From Cupriavidus agavae (GTDB lineage Bacteria; Pseudomonadota; Gammaproteobacteria; Burkholderiales; Burkholderiaceae), in NCBI RefSeq assembly GCF_004217045.1, contig NZ_SGXM01000010.1, positions 1-64,000 of the forward strand: DNA of 64,000 nt, written 5' to 3'. How positions within the stretch are numbered: the first letter of the stretch is position 1; the number at the start of each line of letters is the position of its first letter. Below are positions 9,058 through 17,563 of this stretch, piece after piece. A program made the translations under genes and the position numbers. The notes under the pieces are model-generated. The model was not told the origin of the DNA. It did not search any database and saw only the letters and a list, made by a program, of their open reading frames with translations.

Positions 9058-11444
9058 CAGAAGTCCACCGTGGTCGAGAGCTTGAACGTGCGCGGCGCGT
9101 TCTGCGTCACGTAGCCGTCGTTGAACGACCCGGCCCAGTAGCTCTTGTTGAGCAGGTTTTCCACGCTGGCGTAGAAGCCCACGCGCTTGCCCTGAATCCT
9201 TGTCACGTAGCGCGCGCCGATGTCGTAGCGCGTCCAGCTGTCGATTTTCTGAGTATTGGCGGTATTCACGAATTGCGATCCGGTGTAGGTGACGCGGCCC
9301 GTCAGCGTCAGCGCGGGCAGCCAGGGGAGGTCCCATTCCAGGCCAAGATTACCCGACCACGTGGGCGAGCCGAATGCGGTGTTGCCGTCGTAGGCGCCGC
9401 CGGCCGTGTGCGTCAGCACCGCACGCGTGTAGGCCAGCCCGCCGAGCACGCGCGTGCCGCGCAGCACTTCGCCGTAGACGTTCCACTCCACGCCACGATG
9501 GCGGCGCTCGCCGTCGGGATTGTAGGTGTTGCTCGCGGTGTCCTTGATCAGGCTGGGGCGCTTGATCTGGAATACGCTCAGCGTCTGCGTCAGGCGGCCG
9601 CTGTCCCACTTGACGCCGGCCTCCATCTGCCTGGTCTTGTACGGCGCAAAAGTCTGGCGATAGTTGGCGGCCGAGATGTCCGTCACAGTATCGCCCTGGC
9701 TCAGGCCCTCGACATAGTTGCCGTAGAGCGACCATTGCGGTCCCCACGGCTTGACCACGAGACCGAGAGTGGGCGTCAGCGCGCTTTCGTCGTAGTCTGC
9801 GGTGATGGCGCCCGTGGCGTTGAAATTCTTCGCCTGCACGCGCTGGTGGCGCACGCCGAGCGTCAGTTGCACGCGGTCGTCGAGGAAGCCGAGCGTGTCG
9901 GCCAGCGCCAGGCTGGTCAGCGTGGTGTCGTTGGTCTTCGGCGCGGCGGACGGTGGCGTGGCCAGCGGCGGCGTGATCGGGCTGTAGATGTTCGAGATGA
10001 ACGCCGGGCTCGTCACGTTGATCGTGCCGGTGCGCAGGCCAAGGTAGGTATAGCCCAGCACCAGCTTGTGCGTCACCGGGCCGGTGCGCACGTTGCCGCG
10101 CACGCCGGTTTCGGCGGAGAAGGTGTCCGTGAAGCCCTTCTGGTTATAGGTGTAGCCCGTGTAGTTGCCGTTGGGCTGCACGTTGTTGGCGCGCGTGCCG
10201 TTGATGAAGCCGCTGTACTCGTAGTGCAGCGATCCCAGGCCGGCGTAGGCCGTCCAGTCCTGCGTGATGTCCACCTCGCCGCGCGCCACGAAGGCGCGGT
10301 TGCGCAGCTTGCCCCAGGCGCCGGGCAGGATGTTGGTGCCGGCCTTGGGCGGCTCTGGCACGGTGCGCGTAAACGATGCCATCCACGCGCTGCCGTTGCG
10401 GACGTCTTCCTCGTTGGCATAGGCGTCGAGCGAGGCGCGCACGCGCTCGCCGGCATAGTCCAGTGCGACGGCGCCGAGCGCGCGCTTCTTCGACTGGCCG
10501 TCCACGCCGGTGCGGCCGTCGTCATAGGCGCCGTTGAAGCGCACGCCGAACGCGTTGTCCGGACCGAAGCGGCGCCCCAGGTCAACGGCACCGCCCACGT
10601 TGCCCTCGGACACATAGTTGGCGGTGAAGCGGTTGATCGGGTCCGCCGTGGCGCGTTTGGGCACGATATTGATCACGCCACCGACCGCGCCGCTGGGCGA
10701 CATGCCCGTCAGCAGCGCAGTGGGGCCGCGCAGCAGTTCCACGCGCTCGACGAACTCGGTGGGCGAGTGGCCGTAGGGCGCCAGCCCGTACATGCCGTTC
10801 CAGGCGAGGTCGCTCGACGAGATATCGAAGCCGCGCACCGTGTAGTTCTCGTACAGGTGGCCGGCCGAGGTGGTGAAGCGCACGGTCGGATCGTTGGCGA
10901 GCACGTCGCCGATGGTCTTGGCCTGCTGGTCCTCGATGGTCTTGGCCGTGTACGACATGCTGCTGTACGGCGAGTCCATCACGTCGGTGTTGCCGAGCAG
11001 CCCGAGCCGCGAGCCGCGTGCCACCTGTCCGCCGGCGTACGGGGCAGGCAACGCCTCGGCGTCGATCCGGCCAGCCGCCACGGTGACTTCGGGCAGCATG
11101 ACTGCTGCGTCGCCAGCCGGTGCGGAGGCCGCCCGCACGGCGAAGCCGTTCGGCACGGCCACCGCCTGCAGGCCGGTGCCGCGCAGCAGCGCGGCCAGTC
11201 CGTCCGACGCGCCATGGCGTCCCTGCAGGCCCCCAGTCTGGCGGCCGGCGACGTCGCCGGGCGTGTACGAGATCATCACGCCCGCCTCCAGGCCAAAGCG
11301 CGTCAGTGCGGGTTGCAGCGGCCCGGCGGGAATCGCATAGCTGCGGGCGGCGGCCGGCGCGGCCGCGACTTCGGCGGCGATGGCGGCATGCGAGAACAGC
11401 GGCAGGGAAGCCGCGATGGCGGTGAGCGCGAAGCGTGTGCCCAT
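9057..11444 (-). CDS. TonB-dependent siderophore receptor with STN signalling domain (FecA/FpvA-like)
   Basis: 795 residues. The signal peptide ends AAIAAE. It is followed by a secretin/TonB N-terminal (STN) domain at about residues 35-105 (AIPAGPLQPALTRFGLEAGV, LQGRHGASDGLAALLRGTGL). Then come a plug domain (VRGFDISSSDLAWNGMYGL, VELLRGPTALLTG) and a beta barrel ending in F (TTVDF). The STN domain marks a transducer receptor that signals to a FecR anti-sigma factor, and a FecR/FecI pair lies directly upstream on the same strand. The plug sequence is of the ferrichrome/coprogen-hydroxamate type, while the coupled Fes-like esterase suggests an ester siderophore; the ligand is unresolved. Confidence 0.92.
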   Translation of the reverse strand: MGTRFALTAIAASLPLFSHAAIAAEVAAAPAAARSYAIPAGPLQPALTRFGLEAGVMISYTPGDVAGRQTGGLQGRHGASDGLAALLRGTGLQAVAVPNGFAVRAASAPAGDAAVMLPEVTVAAGRIDAEALPAPYAGGQVARGSRLGLLGNTDVMDSPYSSMSYTAKTIEDQQAKTIGDVLANDPTVRFTTSAGHLYENYTVRGFDISSSDLAWNGMYGLAPYGHSPTEFVERVELLRGPTALLTGMSPSGAVGGVINIVPKRATADPINRFTANYVSEGNVGGAVDLGRRFGPDNAFGVRFNGAYDDGRTGVDGQSKKRALGAVALDYAGERVRASLDAYANEEDVRNGSAWMASFTRTVPEPPKAGTNILPGAWGKLRNRAFVARGEVDITQDWTAYAGLGSLHYEYSGFINGTRANNVQPNGNYTGYTYNQKGFTDTFSAETGVRGNVRTGPVTHKLVLGYTYLGLRTGTINVTSPAFISNIYSPITPPLATPPSAAPKTNDTTLTSLALADTLGFLDDRVQLTLGVRHQRVQAKNFNATGAITADYDESALTPTLGLVVKPWGPQWSLYGNYVEGLSQGDTVTDISAANYRQTFAPYKTRQMEAGVKWDSGRLTQTLSVFQIKRPSLIKDTASNTYNPDGERRHRGVEWNVYGEVLRGTRVLGGLAYTRAVLTHTAGGAYDGNTAFGSPTWSGNLGLEWDLPWLPALTLTGRVTYTGSQFVNTANTQKIDSWTRYDIGARYVTRIQGKRVGFYASVENLLNKSYWAGSFNDGYVTQNAPRTFKLSTTVDF

Positions 11445-11579
11445 GAGAAGCAGTTCCTTTCAGGTATATCGCTCGGAATGAGTCGTTCATCCCGTAGGCC
11501 ACCCGAAAAGCGAAAACCCCTCAGGCACAGCTCGCAAATGTTTCTATCGGCTATTCAGGATCGATAGTTTCAGGTCGTA

Positions 11580-12557
11580 TCAACCCCGCACCAACACCCA
11601 GTAGCGCGTCCACATCTGGACATCCACCGGCAGCAGATGCGGCAGGGCGGCGACGATGCGGTCGGTGTCGTCGAGCGGAAACACGCCCGAAATGCGCAGC
11701 CCGGCAGCGGCCTCGTTGCAGGCCAGCCGCCCGCGCCGGTAGCGGGACAGCTCGGTGAGGAAGGCGTCGAGCCGCATGTCGTAGACGGCCAGCATGCCCT
11801 GGGTCCAGGCCGCATCGGCGCTGTCCGCCGGTTCGGGGGTATCGATATGGAGGCGCGTGAAGCGGGTCCGCTCGCCCGCGCGCAGCACGGCCACGACGTC
11901 CGGCGCATCGGTCGGCCGCACTTCCACTGCGCCGTGCTGCACGCTGACGGCCGTGATGCCGTCTTCCTGGCGCACCGTGAAGCGTGTGCCCAGCGCCCGC
12001 AGCAGACCTTGGGCGGTGGCCACGCGGAAGGGACGCTGGCGCGGGTCCGACCCCGTTTCGATGGCGATGGCGCCAGCGCGCAGGGTCACGCGGCGCTCGG
12101 TGTCGCTGTAGTCGACGGCGATGGCCGAGCCGGTATCGAGGTCCACGCGCGTGCCATCGGCCAGCCGCACTTGCCGGCGCTCGCCAATGCCAGTGACGTG
12201 ATCGGCACCCCAGGTCGGCAGCGGCATCGCGCGTTGCAGTTGCCAGGCGCCGGCGGCGCCGAGCGTGGCCACGGCAAGCATCAGGGCGCGGCGCCGGGCC
12301 GGATGCGACGGCCCAGAACGGTCCAGCGCCGAGCGCGCCACGGCGGTCGGAACGTTGCCGAGCGCCGCGGAAAAAGCGTGCAGGTGCTGCCAGGCGCGCT
12401 CGTGGTCGGGATGCTCGGCCCGCCAGTTCGCGCAGTCGGCCCGGGCCTGCGCGGTGGCGTCGGCGCCGAGCAGCGCCACCATCCATTCGGTGGCGCGCAG
12501 GGTCACGGCGGCGTCGATCGGCGGACAGGGCGGGGCGGGCAGCGCGGTGTGAATCAT
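11580..12557 (-). CDS. fecR: FecR-type anti-sigma/sigma regulator
   Basis: 325 residues from the ATG at 12557, 4 bases after the sigma-factor stop. Layout: cytoplasmic N-terminal FecR-N/DUF4880 region (WMVALLGADATAQARADCANW, residues about 20-40, and HPDHERAWQHLHAF). A single transmembrane segment follows an RRR stretch (LMLAVATLGAAGAW). Then comes a periplasmic FecR domain (GERRQVRLADGTRVDLDTGS, LRALGTRFTVRQED, VSVQHGAVEV) and a C-terminal STN-like tail (GLRISGVFPLDDTDRIVAAL). In this family FecR reads the receptor STN domain and controls the cognate sigma factor. It is the middle gene of a FecI-FecR-FecA arrangement. Confidence 0.93.
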   Translation of the reverse strand: MIHTALPAPPCPPIDAAVTLRATEWMVALLGADATAQARADCANWRAEHPDHERAWQHLHAFSAALGNVPTAVARSALDRSGPSHPARRRALMLAVATLGAAGAWQLQRAMPLPTWGADHVTGIGERRQVRLADGTRVDLDTGSAIAVDYSDTERRVTLRAGAIAIETGSDPRQRPFRVATAQGLLRALGTRFTVRQEDGITAVSVQHGAVEVRPTDAPDVVAVLRAGERTRFTRLHIDTPEPADSADAAWTQGMLAVYDMRLDAFLTELSRYRRGRLACNEAAAGLRISGVFPLDDTDRIVAALPHLLPVDVQMWTRYWVLVRG

Positions 12558-12561
12558 CGGG

Positions 12562-13065
12562 TCAGGCCGCGAAGCAGCACAGGTGCAGCGCCTTGACGAT
12601 ATGGCGCTGCACGGTGGCGATCGATATGGAAAGTTCTGCGGCGATCTCGGCCTGCGGCAGGCCATCGACCTGGAACAGCAGGAAGGCCCGGCGCACCGGC
12701 AACGGCAGCGTTCCGAGGCGCCGGTCGATCTCGATCAGCGTTTCCAGGATCAGCGCGCGGGTCTCCGGGTCGGGTGCCTCGGCCTCGGGAAGCGCTCCCA
12801 CGGCGTCCAGGTAGGCATTCTCGATCTGCTGGCGCCGATAGAAGTTGCTGACCAGCCCCAGCGCGACAGTGGCGAGAAAGGCACGCGGCTCACGGGCTGC
12901 CAGCGGTGTCTCGCGTGCCAGCAAGCGCAGAAAGGTGTCGTGGGCCAGATCCGCTGCGTCACCCGCGCTGCCGACGCGCCGGCGCAGCCACCCCTTCAGC
13001 CAGCCGTGATGGTCGACATACAGCGAGCGGATTTCATCGGTGAGCGGGCGCTCGGCGGTGGGCAT
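12562..13065 (-). CDS. fecI: ECF sigma factor, FecI-like
   Basis: 167 residues, the normal FecI size. Sigma region 2 is seen in LYVDHHGWLKGWLRRRVG and DLAHDTFLRLLAR; region 4 in LPLPVRRAFLLFQVDGLPQA followed by EIAAELSISIATVQRHIVKAL. I chose the ATG at 13065; longer open frame upstream crosses a Fur-box-like site and encodes no conserved residues. It heads the sigma/FecR/receptor/esterase operon and should direct transcription of the receptor gene when the siderophore binds. A Fur-type site about 55 bp upstream fits iron repression of the sigma gene. Confidence 0.93.
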   Translation of the reverse strand: MPTAERPLTDEIRSLYVDHHGWLKGWLRRRVGSAGDAADLAHDTFLRLLARETPLAAREPRAFLATVALGLVSNFYRRQQIENAYLDAVGALPEAEAPDPETRALILETLIEIDRRLGTLPLPVRRAFLLFQVDGLPQAEIAAELSISIATVQRHIVKALHLCCFAA

Positions 13066-13117
13066 GACAGACGGGTACTGCGGTGGAAGGTGGCAACAGA
13101 AGGCCGCCATTGTATGT

Positions 13118-13137
13118 CTGGATGATAATGATTCGCA
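13118..13137 (-). promoter_or_regulatory. Fur-box-like site upstream of fecI
   Basis: The core GATGATAATGATTCGCA matches the centre of the consensus Fur box (AATGATAATCATT) at 11 of 13 positions, and matches the TGATAAT-N-ATTATCA form at 12 of 14 paired positions. It lies about 55 bp upstream of the FecI start, the normal place for a Fur operator, and also sits about 105 bp upstream of the divergent NIT-ANTAR gene. Confidence 0.65.
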
Positions 13138-13241
13138 ATACGCTGTGGATTCCAGTGGTGTGCACGCCACGCTGCCGTGGTGTGGCATGGAGCTTGCAGA
13201 AAGCACCGGTCCCCCGCACGCGCCGCACCGCATTTTTTCCG

Positions 13242-14552
13242 ATGGCCCTGTCCGCCTCCCAACTCGTTCTCCACGCCAAGCAACTCGAAATCGAGGCGGT
13301 CCGCCTGATGGCGAGTCGGGTGGACCTGGCCGACCTGATCGGCCAGCTGATCCACGCCCTGCAGCGCGAACGAGGGGCCAGCAGCGTCTTTCTGGCGTCG
13401 GGCGGGCAGCGGCTGGCCACCGAGCGTGCGGCGGCGATGGACGACTCCATGCGGCTCGAACAGCGCCTGGCCGAGCGTTTCGCCGCCCAGCTCGACGCCT
13501 CGCACAAGGGCAGCGCATCGATGGTTTCGCTGATGGCATGGGTGCAGCTCGACCTCGCCACGCTGGCCGGTCTGCGCGCCAGCATCGCCTGCTGCCAGGC
13601 CAGTGCGCTCGATGCCGTGGCAGGGTTCAGCCGGCTGATCGCCGCGCTGCTCGAACTGATCTTCCATCTGGCCGATGTGGCGATGTACCCCGGCATCTCC
13701 CGGCCGCTGGTGGCGTTGGTCTACCTGCTGCAGGGCAAGGAGGCCGCCGGACAGGAGCGTGCGGTGGGCGCGCAGATGTTTGCGTCGGGCATCTGCGCCG
13801 AGATCCAGCAGCAGCGCGTGCTGCATCTGGTGGAGGCCCAGCGGCGCAGCTTCCGGGTGCTCGAACAATTTGCCGATCCGCCGCTGCTGGCCGCCTGGCA
13901 GCGGCAGGAGCGAAGCCCGGCCGTGGCCGATCTCGAACAGATGCGCCACGTGCTGCTGGCCGCAGCGCCAGGCAGCGCGCTTGACGCCGAACGCAGCGAG
14001 CGGTGGTTCGGGGTATGCAGCCAGGTGATCGCGGGCATGTGGCGCTTGCAGGGGCAACTGGTGCAGGAGCTGCGCGCGGCGTGCGAGGCCGAGATCCGGT
14101 CGTCGCAGGCTGACCTGCAGGATTCGGCCGGCCTGCTGCGCCGCCTGCTCGACAATCCGCCGCCGCACACCCATGCCGTGGAACTGTTCTTCGACGCTGC
14201 CGGGCATCCCGACGCCGCGCCGGTCCTGCCCGGCATGCCCGACGGTACGCCGGGCAGCGTCGATGCCGCCACGGTGGCCTCGCTCAAGGGCCTGCTGCAG
14301 AAGCAGGCGTCCCGGCTGACGCGGACCGAGGTCGAACTCGATGCCGCGCGGCGCGCGCTCAAGGAGCGCAAGGTGATCGAGCGAGCCAAGACCGCGCTGA
14401 TGGCGCGCACCGGCATGAGCGAGGACGCGGCGTTCCGCACGCTGCAGAAGGCATCGATGGACAACAACCGGCGCCTGGCAGACGTGGCGGAGGCCACACT
14501 TGCGCTGGGCGAGATTGCGCTGCCGGCGCGCGGCGGCACGCACCACGATTGA
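13242..14552 (+). CDS. nasR: NIT-domain/ANTAR transcription antiterminator (NasR-like)
   Basis: 436 residues from the ATG at 13242. Residues about 15-280 form an all-helical nitrate/nitrite-sensing NIT domain (LIGQLIHALQRERGASSVFL is the characteristic opening). The last 75 or so residues form an ANTAR RNA-binding domain (LKERKVIERAKTALMARTGM, EDAAFRTLQKASMDNNRRL). In NasR, nitrate or nitrite binding lets ANTAR bind leader RNA and prevent termination. The following gap carries a strong terminator before a nitrite-channel gene, matching that mechanism. A longer upstream frame from 13083 overlaps the Fur-type site and is unlikely to be translated. Confidence 0.92.
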   Translation: MALSASQLVLHAKQLEIEAVRLMASRVDLADLIGQLIHALQRERGASSVFLASGGQRLATERAAAMDDSMRLEQRLAERFAAQLDASHKGSASMVSLMAWVQLDLATLAGLRASIACCQASALDAVAGFSRLIAALLELIFHLADVAMYPGISRPLVALVYLLQGKEAAGQERAVGAQMFASGICAEIQQQRVLHLVEAQRRSFRVLEQFADPPLLAAWQRQERSPAVADLEQMRHVLLAAAPGSALDAERSERWFGVCSQVIAGMWRLQGQLVQELRAACEAEIRSSQADLQDSAGLLRRLLDNPPPHTHAVELFFDAAGHPDAAPVLPGMPDGTPGSVDAATVASLKGLLQKQASRLTRTEVELDAARRALKERKVIERAKTALMARTGMSEDAAFRTLQKASMDNNRRLADVAEATLALGEIALPARGGTHHD

Positions 14553-14622
14553 CGGTGGCGCCGCCGGAGCACCAAAACCGGGAGTTTTGTGCACCGCAAC
14601 GGGGGGCGGCGGCAGCTGCCAG

Positions 14623-14638
14623 CCGGCGAGAGCCGGCG
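14623..14638 (+). promoter_or_regulatory. Leader hairpin upstream of the terminator, candidate first ANTAR stem
   Basis: A perfect 6-bp stem, GCCGGC/GCCGGC, closes a GAGA tetraloop, about 45 bases before the terminator stem. ANTAR targets consist of two successive hairpins, the second overlapping or forming part of the terminator. This loop does not match the reported six-base loop with A at position 1 and G at position 4, so its assignment as the P1 stem is weak. Confidence 0.35.
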
Positions 14639-14683
14639 CGCGGACGGGCATGGTTCGTGCGACGCAACACCCAGACCGGATAA

Positions 14684-14738
14684 CGACGTCCTGTCCCGCA
14701 CGGTGAGCCGCCGTGACGGGAGAGGGCGTCGTTTTTTT
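14684..14738 (+). terminator. Leader terminator/attenuator before the nitrite channel gene
   Basis: A long hairpin runs from CGACGTCC to GGGCGTCG, with an inner stem TCCCG-CACGG/CCGTG-A-CGGGA and a loop of TGAGCCG. Seven T residues (14732-14738) follow. It sits between the NIT-ANTAR gene and the nirC-type start at 14782, where it would stop transcripts unless antiterminated. Confidence 0.8.
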
Positions 14739-14781
14739 ATTGCCGATCGCCTTCACGCCAACAAGAGAACGAGGAAAAACC

Positions 14782-15594
14782 ATGGCCTATCTCGCCCCCG
14801 CCGAGTTCGTGACCAAGATGGTCGATGCCGGAGAGTCGAAGCTGTTGATGTCCACGCGCGATACGCTGATCCGCTCCTACATGGCCGGCGCCATCCTGGC
14901 GCTGTCCGCCGCGTTTGCCGTGACCATCACGGTCAACACCGGCAACGCGCTGGTGGGCGCGCTGCTGTTCCCGGTGGGCTTCTGCATGCTCTACCTGCTC
15001 GGCTTCGACCTGCTGACCGGCGTGTTCACGCTGGCGCCGCTGGCCGTGCTCGACCGCCGCCCGGGCGCCACATGGGGCGGCGTGATGCGCAACTGGTCGC
15101 TGGTGTTCCTCGGCAACCTCGGCGGAGCCATCACCGTGGCATTGTTCATGGCGATCATCTTCACGTTCGGCTTCTCGGAGGCACCCAACGCGGTGGGCCA
15201 GAAGATCGGCCATATCGGCGAAGGGCGCACGGTTGGCTATGCCGCCCATGGCGCCGCAGGCATGCTGACGCTGTTCATCCGCGCGGTGATGTGCAACTGG
15301 ATGGTCTCCACGGGCGTGGTGGCGGCGATGATGTCGACGTCGGTGTCGGGCAAGGTCATCGGCATGTGGATGCCGATCACGCTGTTCTTCTACATGGGCT
15401 TCGAACACTCCATCGTGAACATGTTCCTGTTTCCCTCGGGTTTGATGCTGGGCGGCAACTTCACGCTGATGGACTACATGATCTGGAATGAGATCCCGAC
15501 CGTGCTCGGCAACCTGGTGGGCGGTCTGACCTTCGTGGGCGCCACGCTCTACAGCACGCACTACAAGACCGCGCCCAGGCGCGTGATCGGCTGA
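14782..15594 (+). CDS. nirC: Formate/nitrite transporter family channel (NirC-like)
   Basis: 270 residues with six predicted membrane segments (for example GAILALSAAFAVTI, LLFPVGFCMLYLLGFDLLTG, WSLVFLGNLGGAITVALFM). The FNT signature is present: GFDLLTG in the second helix and GFEHSIVNMF in the fifth. Start at the ATG at 14782 with GAGGAA 7 bases upstream. It lies behind the terminator controlled, by inference, by the ANTAR protein, so nitrite rather than formate is the likely substrate. The PP2C/kinase gene follows 24 bp downstream. Confidence 0.9.
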   Translation: MAYLAPAEFVTKMVDAGESKLLMSTRDTLIRSYMAGAILALSAAFAVTITVNTGNALVGALLFPVGFCMLYLLGFDLLTGVFTLAPLAVLDRRPGATWGGVMRNWSLVFLGNLGGAITVALFMAIIFTFGFSEAPNAVGQKIGHIGEGRTVGYAAHGAAGMLTLFIRAVMCNWMVSTGVVAAMMSTSVSGKVIGMWMPITLFFYMGFEHSIVNMFLFPSGLMLGGNFTLMDYMIWNEIPTVLGNLVGGLTFVGATLYSTHYKTAPRRVIG

Positions 15595-15618
15595 GTCCGG
15601 GCACGGCGGAGCGGGCGC

Positions 15619-17355
15619 ATGGGCGGCAGGCTCGCGGTCAGTGTCGGCCAGCATTCCGAGGCGGGCCGCAAGGCGGTCAACCAGGACTTCCACGGCGTGG
15701 TGCAGCCAGGCGGCCAGCAACTGGCGAGCAAGGGCATCGCGCTGGCACTGGCCGACGGGATCAGCTCCAGCGCGGTCAGCCAGGTGGCCAGCGCGGCGGC
15801 CGTGCGCACGTTCCTCGAAGACTACTACTGCACCGCCGAAGCGTGGACCGTGCGCCGCGCGGCCCAGCGGGTGCTGGCCGCCGTCAACGCCTGGCTCCAC
15901 GCGCAGACGCGCCGCAGCGATGCCCGCTTCGATCTCGACCGGGGCTACGTCTGCACCTTCAGCGCGCTGATCTTCAAGGCGCGCGAGGCCCACATGCTCC
16001 ATGTGGGCGACGCGCGCATCTTTCGCCTGCATCCCCAGCAGCTCGAACAACTGACCGACGACCATCGCGTGCAGGTGTCGTCCGCCGAGTCTTATCTGAG
16101 CCGCGCTCTCGGGGCGGGGCCGGCGATCGAGATCGACTACCGTAGCTGGGAAGTCGAGCCGGGCGAGATCTACCTGCTGGCGACGGACGGCGCCTACGCG
16201 TATCTCGATGCCGCCGATGTCCGGCAGGCGCTGGCGGCCCATGGCGATGACCTCGACGGCGCGGCGCGACACCTCGTGGCGATGGCGCTGGAGCGCGGCA
16301 GCCCGGACAACGCCACGCTGCAGATCGCACGCGTGGACAACCTGCCCGATCCCGACGCCCCCGGCGTGCTGGCGCAGGGCGGGCGGCTGGCCCTGCCGCC
16401 ACCGCTGGCGCCGCGCATGCAGTTCGAGGGCTATACGATCGTCCGGCAACTCCATGCCAGCGCGCGCAGCCACGTGCACCTGGCCGTGGACGACCTCACC
16501 GGCCAGTACGTGGCGCTGAAGACGCCGGCCGTGGATCGCCACGAAGATGTCGCCCATCTCGACGGCTTCCTGCTGGAAGAATGGGTGGCGCGGCGCATCG
16601 ACAACCAGCATGTGCTGCGCCCGCACGCGGTGGACCGGCCGCGCCGCCATCTCTACGTGGCGATGGAGTACGTCGAGGGCCAGACGCTGGCCCAATGGAT
16701 GATCGACCATCGCCAGCCGGGACTCGACGCCGTGCGGGCCATCGTCGCCCAGCTCGCCGCGGGGCTGCGGGCGTTCCATCGGCGCGAGATGCTGCACCAG
16801 GACCTGCGCCCGGAAAACGTGATCATCGACCGGGCCGGCACGGCACGGATCATGGACTTCGCCACCGTCCACGTGGCGGGTCTGGCCGAAGGCACGCGCA
16901 GCCCGCTCGCTACGCTGCCGGTCGGCACGCTGCAATACGCCGCGCCCGAGTACTTCGTGGGCGAGGGCGGTACGGCGGCGTCCGACCTCTTTTCGCTGGC
17001 CGTGCTGGCCTACCAGATGCTGACCGGCCACCTGCCGTACGGGCTGCAGGTCACGCAGCTGCGCAGCCGGGCCGACCTGCGCCGCCTGCGCTATGTGCCG
17101 CTCCGGGAGCGCCGCCCGGACCTGCCGCCATGGGTGGACACCGTCCTGCGCAAGGCTCTTCACCCCGATGCCGCCCGGCGGCACGAGGCGCTTTCCGAGT
17201 TCGTGGAGGCGCTGCGTGCGCCCGGCCCCCACGCGGTGCAGCGGCTCGCGCGCCCGCTGATCGAGCGCAATCCGCTGCGCTTCTGGCAAGCGCTGTCGCT
17301 TGCGCTGGCGGTCCTCGTGGCCGTGCTTGCCGGCCTGCGCGTCACAGGCGTCTGA
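15619..17355 (+). CDS. Bifunctional PP2C-type phosphatase/Ser-Thr protein kinase
   Basis: 578 residues. Residues about 5-245 form a PP2C phosphatase (SEAGRKAVNQDF, ALADGISSS, MLHVGDARIFRL, LLATDGAYAYL, SPDNATLQI; the metal-binding Asp residues are kept). About 265-540 form a kinase domain with VALK lysine and HQDLRPEN catalytic loop. The last 25 residues are a membrane helix, so the enzyme is probably anchored with both domains in the cytoplasm. Oddities: no Gly-rich loop (LHASARSHV) and DFG changed to DFA. Homologues of this fusion sit in nitrate-assimilation clusters, as here; the target is not known. Kinase activity is uncertain given the altered motifs. Confidence 0.88.
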   Translation: MGGRLAVSVGQHSEAGRKAVNQDFHGVVQPGGQQLASKGIALALADGISSSAVSQVASAAAVRTFLEDYYCTAEAWTVRRAAQRVLAAVNAWLHAQTRRSDARFDLDRGYVCTFSALIFKAREAHMLHVGDARIFRLHPQQLEQLTDDHRVQVSSAESYLSRALGAGPAIEIDYRSWEVEPGEIYLLATDGAYAYLDAADVRQALAAHGDDLDGAARHLVAMALERGSPDNATLQIARVDNLPDPDAPGVLAQGGRLALPPPLAPRMQFEGYTIVRQLHASARSHVHLAVDDLTGQYVALKTPAVDRHEDVAHLDGFLLEEWVARRIDNQHVLRPHAVDRPRRHLYVAMEYVEGQTLAQWMIDHRQPGLDAVRAIVAQLAAGLRAFHRREMLHQDLRPENVIIDRAGTARIMDFATVHVAGLAEGTRSPLATLPVGTLQYAAPEYFVGEGGTAASDLFSLAVLAYQMLTGHLPYGLQVTQLRSRADLRRLRYVPLRERRPDLPPWVDTVLRKALHPDAARRHEALSEFVEALRAPGPHAVQRLARPLIERNPLRFWQALSLALAVLVAVLAGLRVTGV

Positions 17356-17563
17356 AGCGTCACGCCACGTAACCGCCGGGCGAGTCCCGCGCAAACCTGC
17401 CCCTCATGAGTGGGGGCGGAACAGCCGATAGCCTTGATACGTGCTCCTGCGCCCCTCCCGGTACAGCGAGCGCCGGGCCGGGGGATTCCCATGATCCACC
17501 GGGTTTCCCACGTAGAATTCGGCTGGCCGCCGTGATGTATCGGCGCACTGTCTTGAAATCTGG

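Noticed and set aside
14623..14638. Certain assignment of the first ANTAR stem
   Set aside because: The loop is GAGA, not a six-base loop with A1 and G4, so it is listed only as a candidate.
14737..17394. 885-codon open frame antisense to nirC and the PP2C/kinase gene
   Set aside because: No recognisable domain, no start context, and both sense genes have intact motifs.
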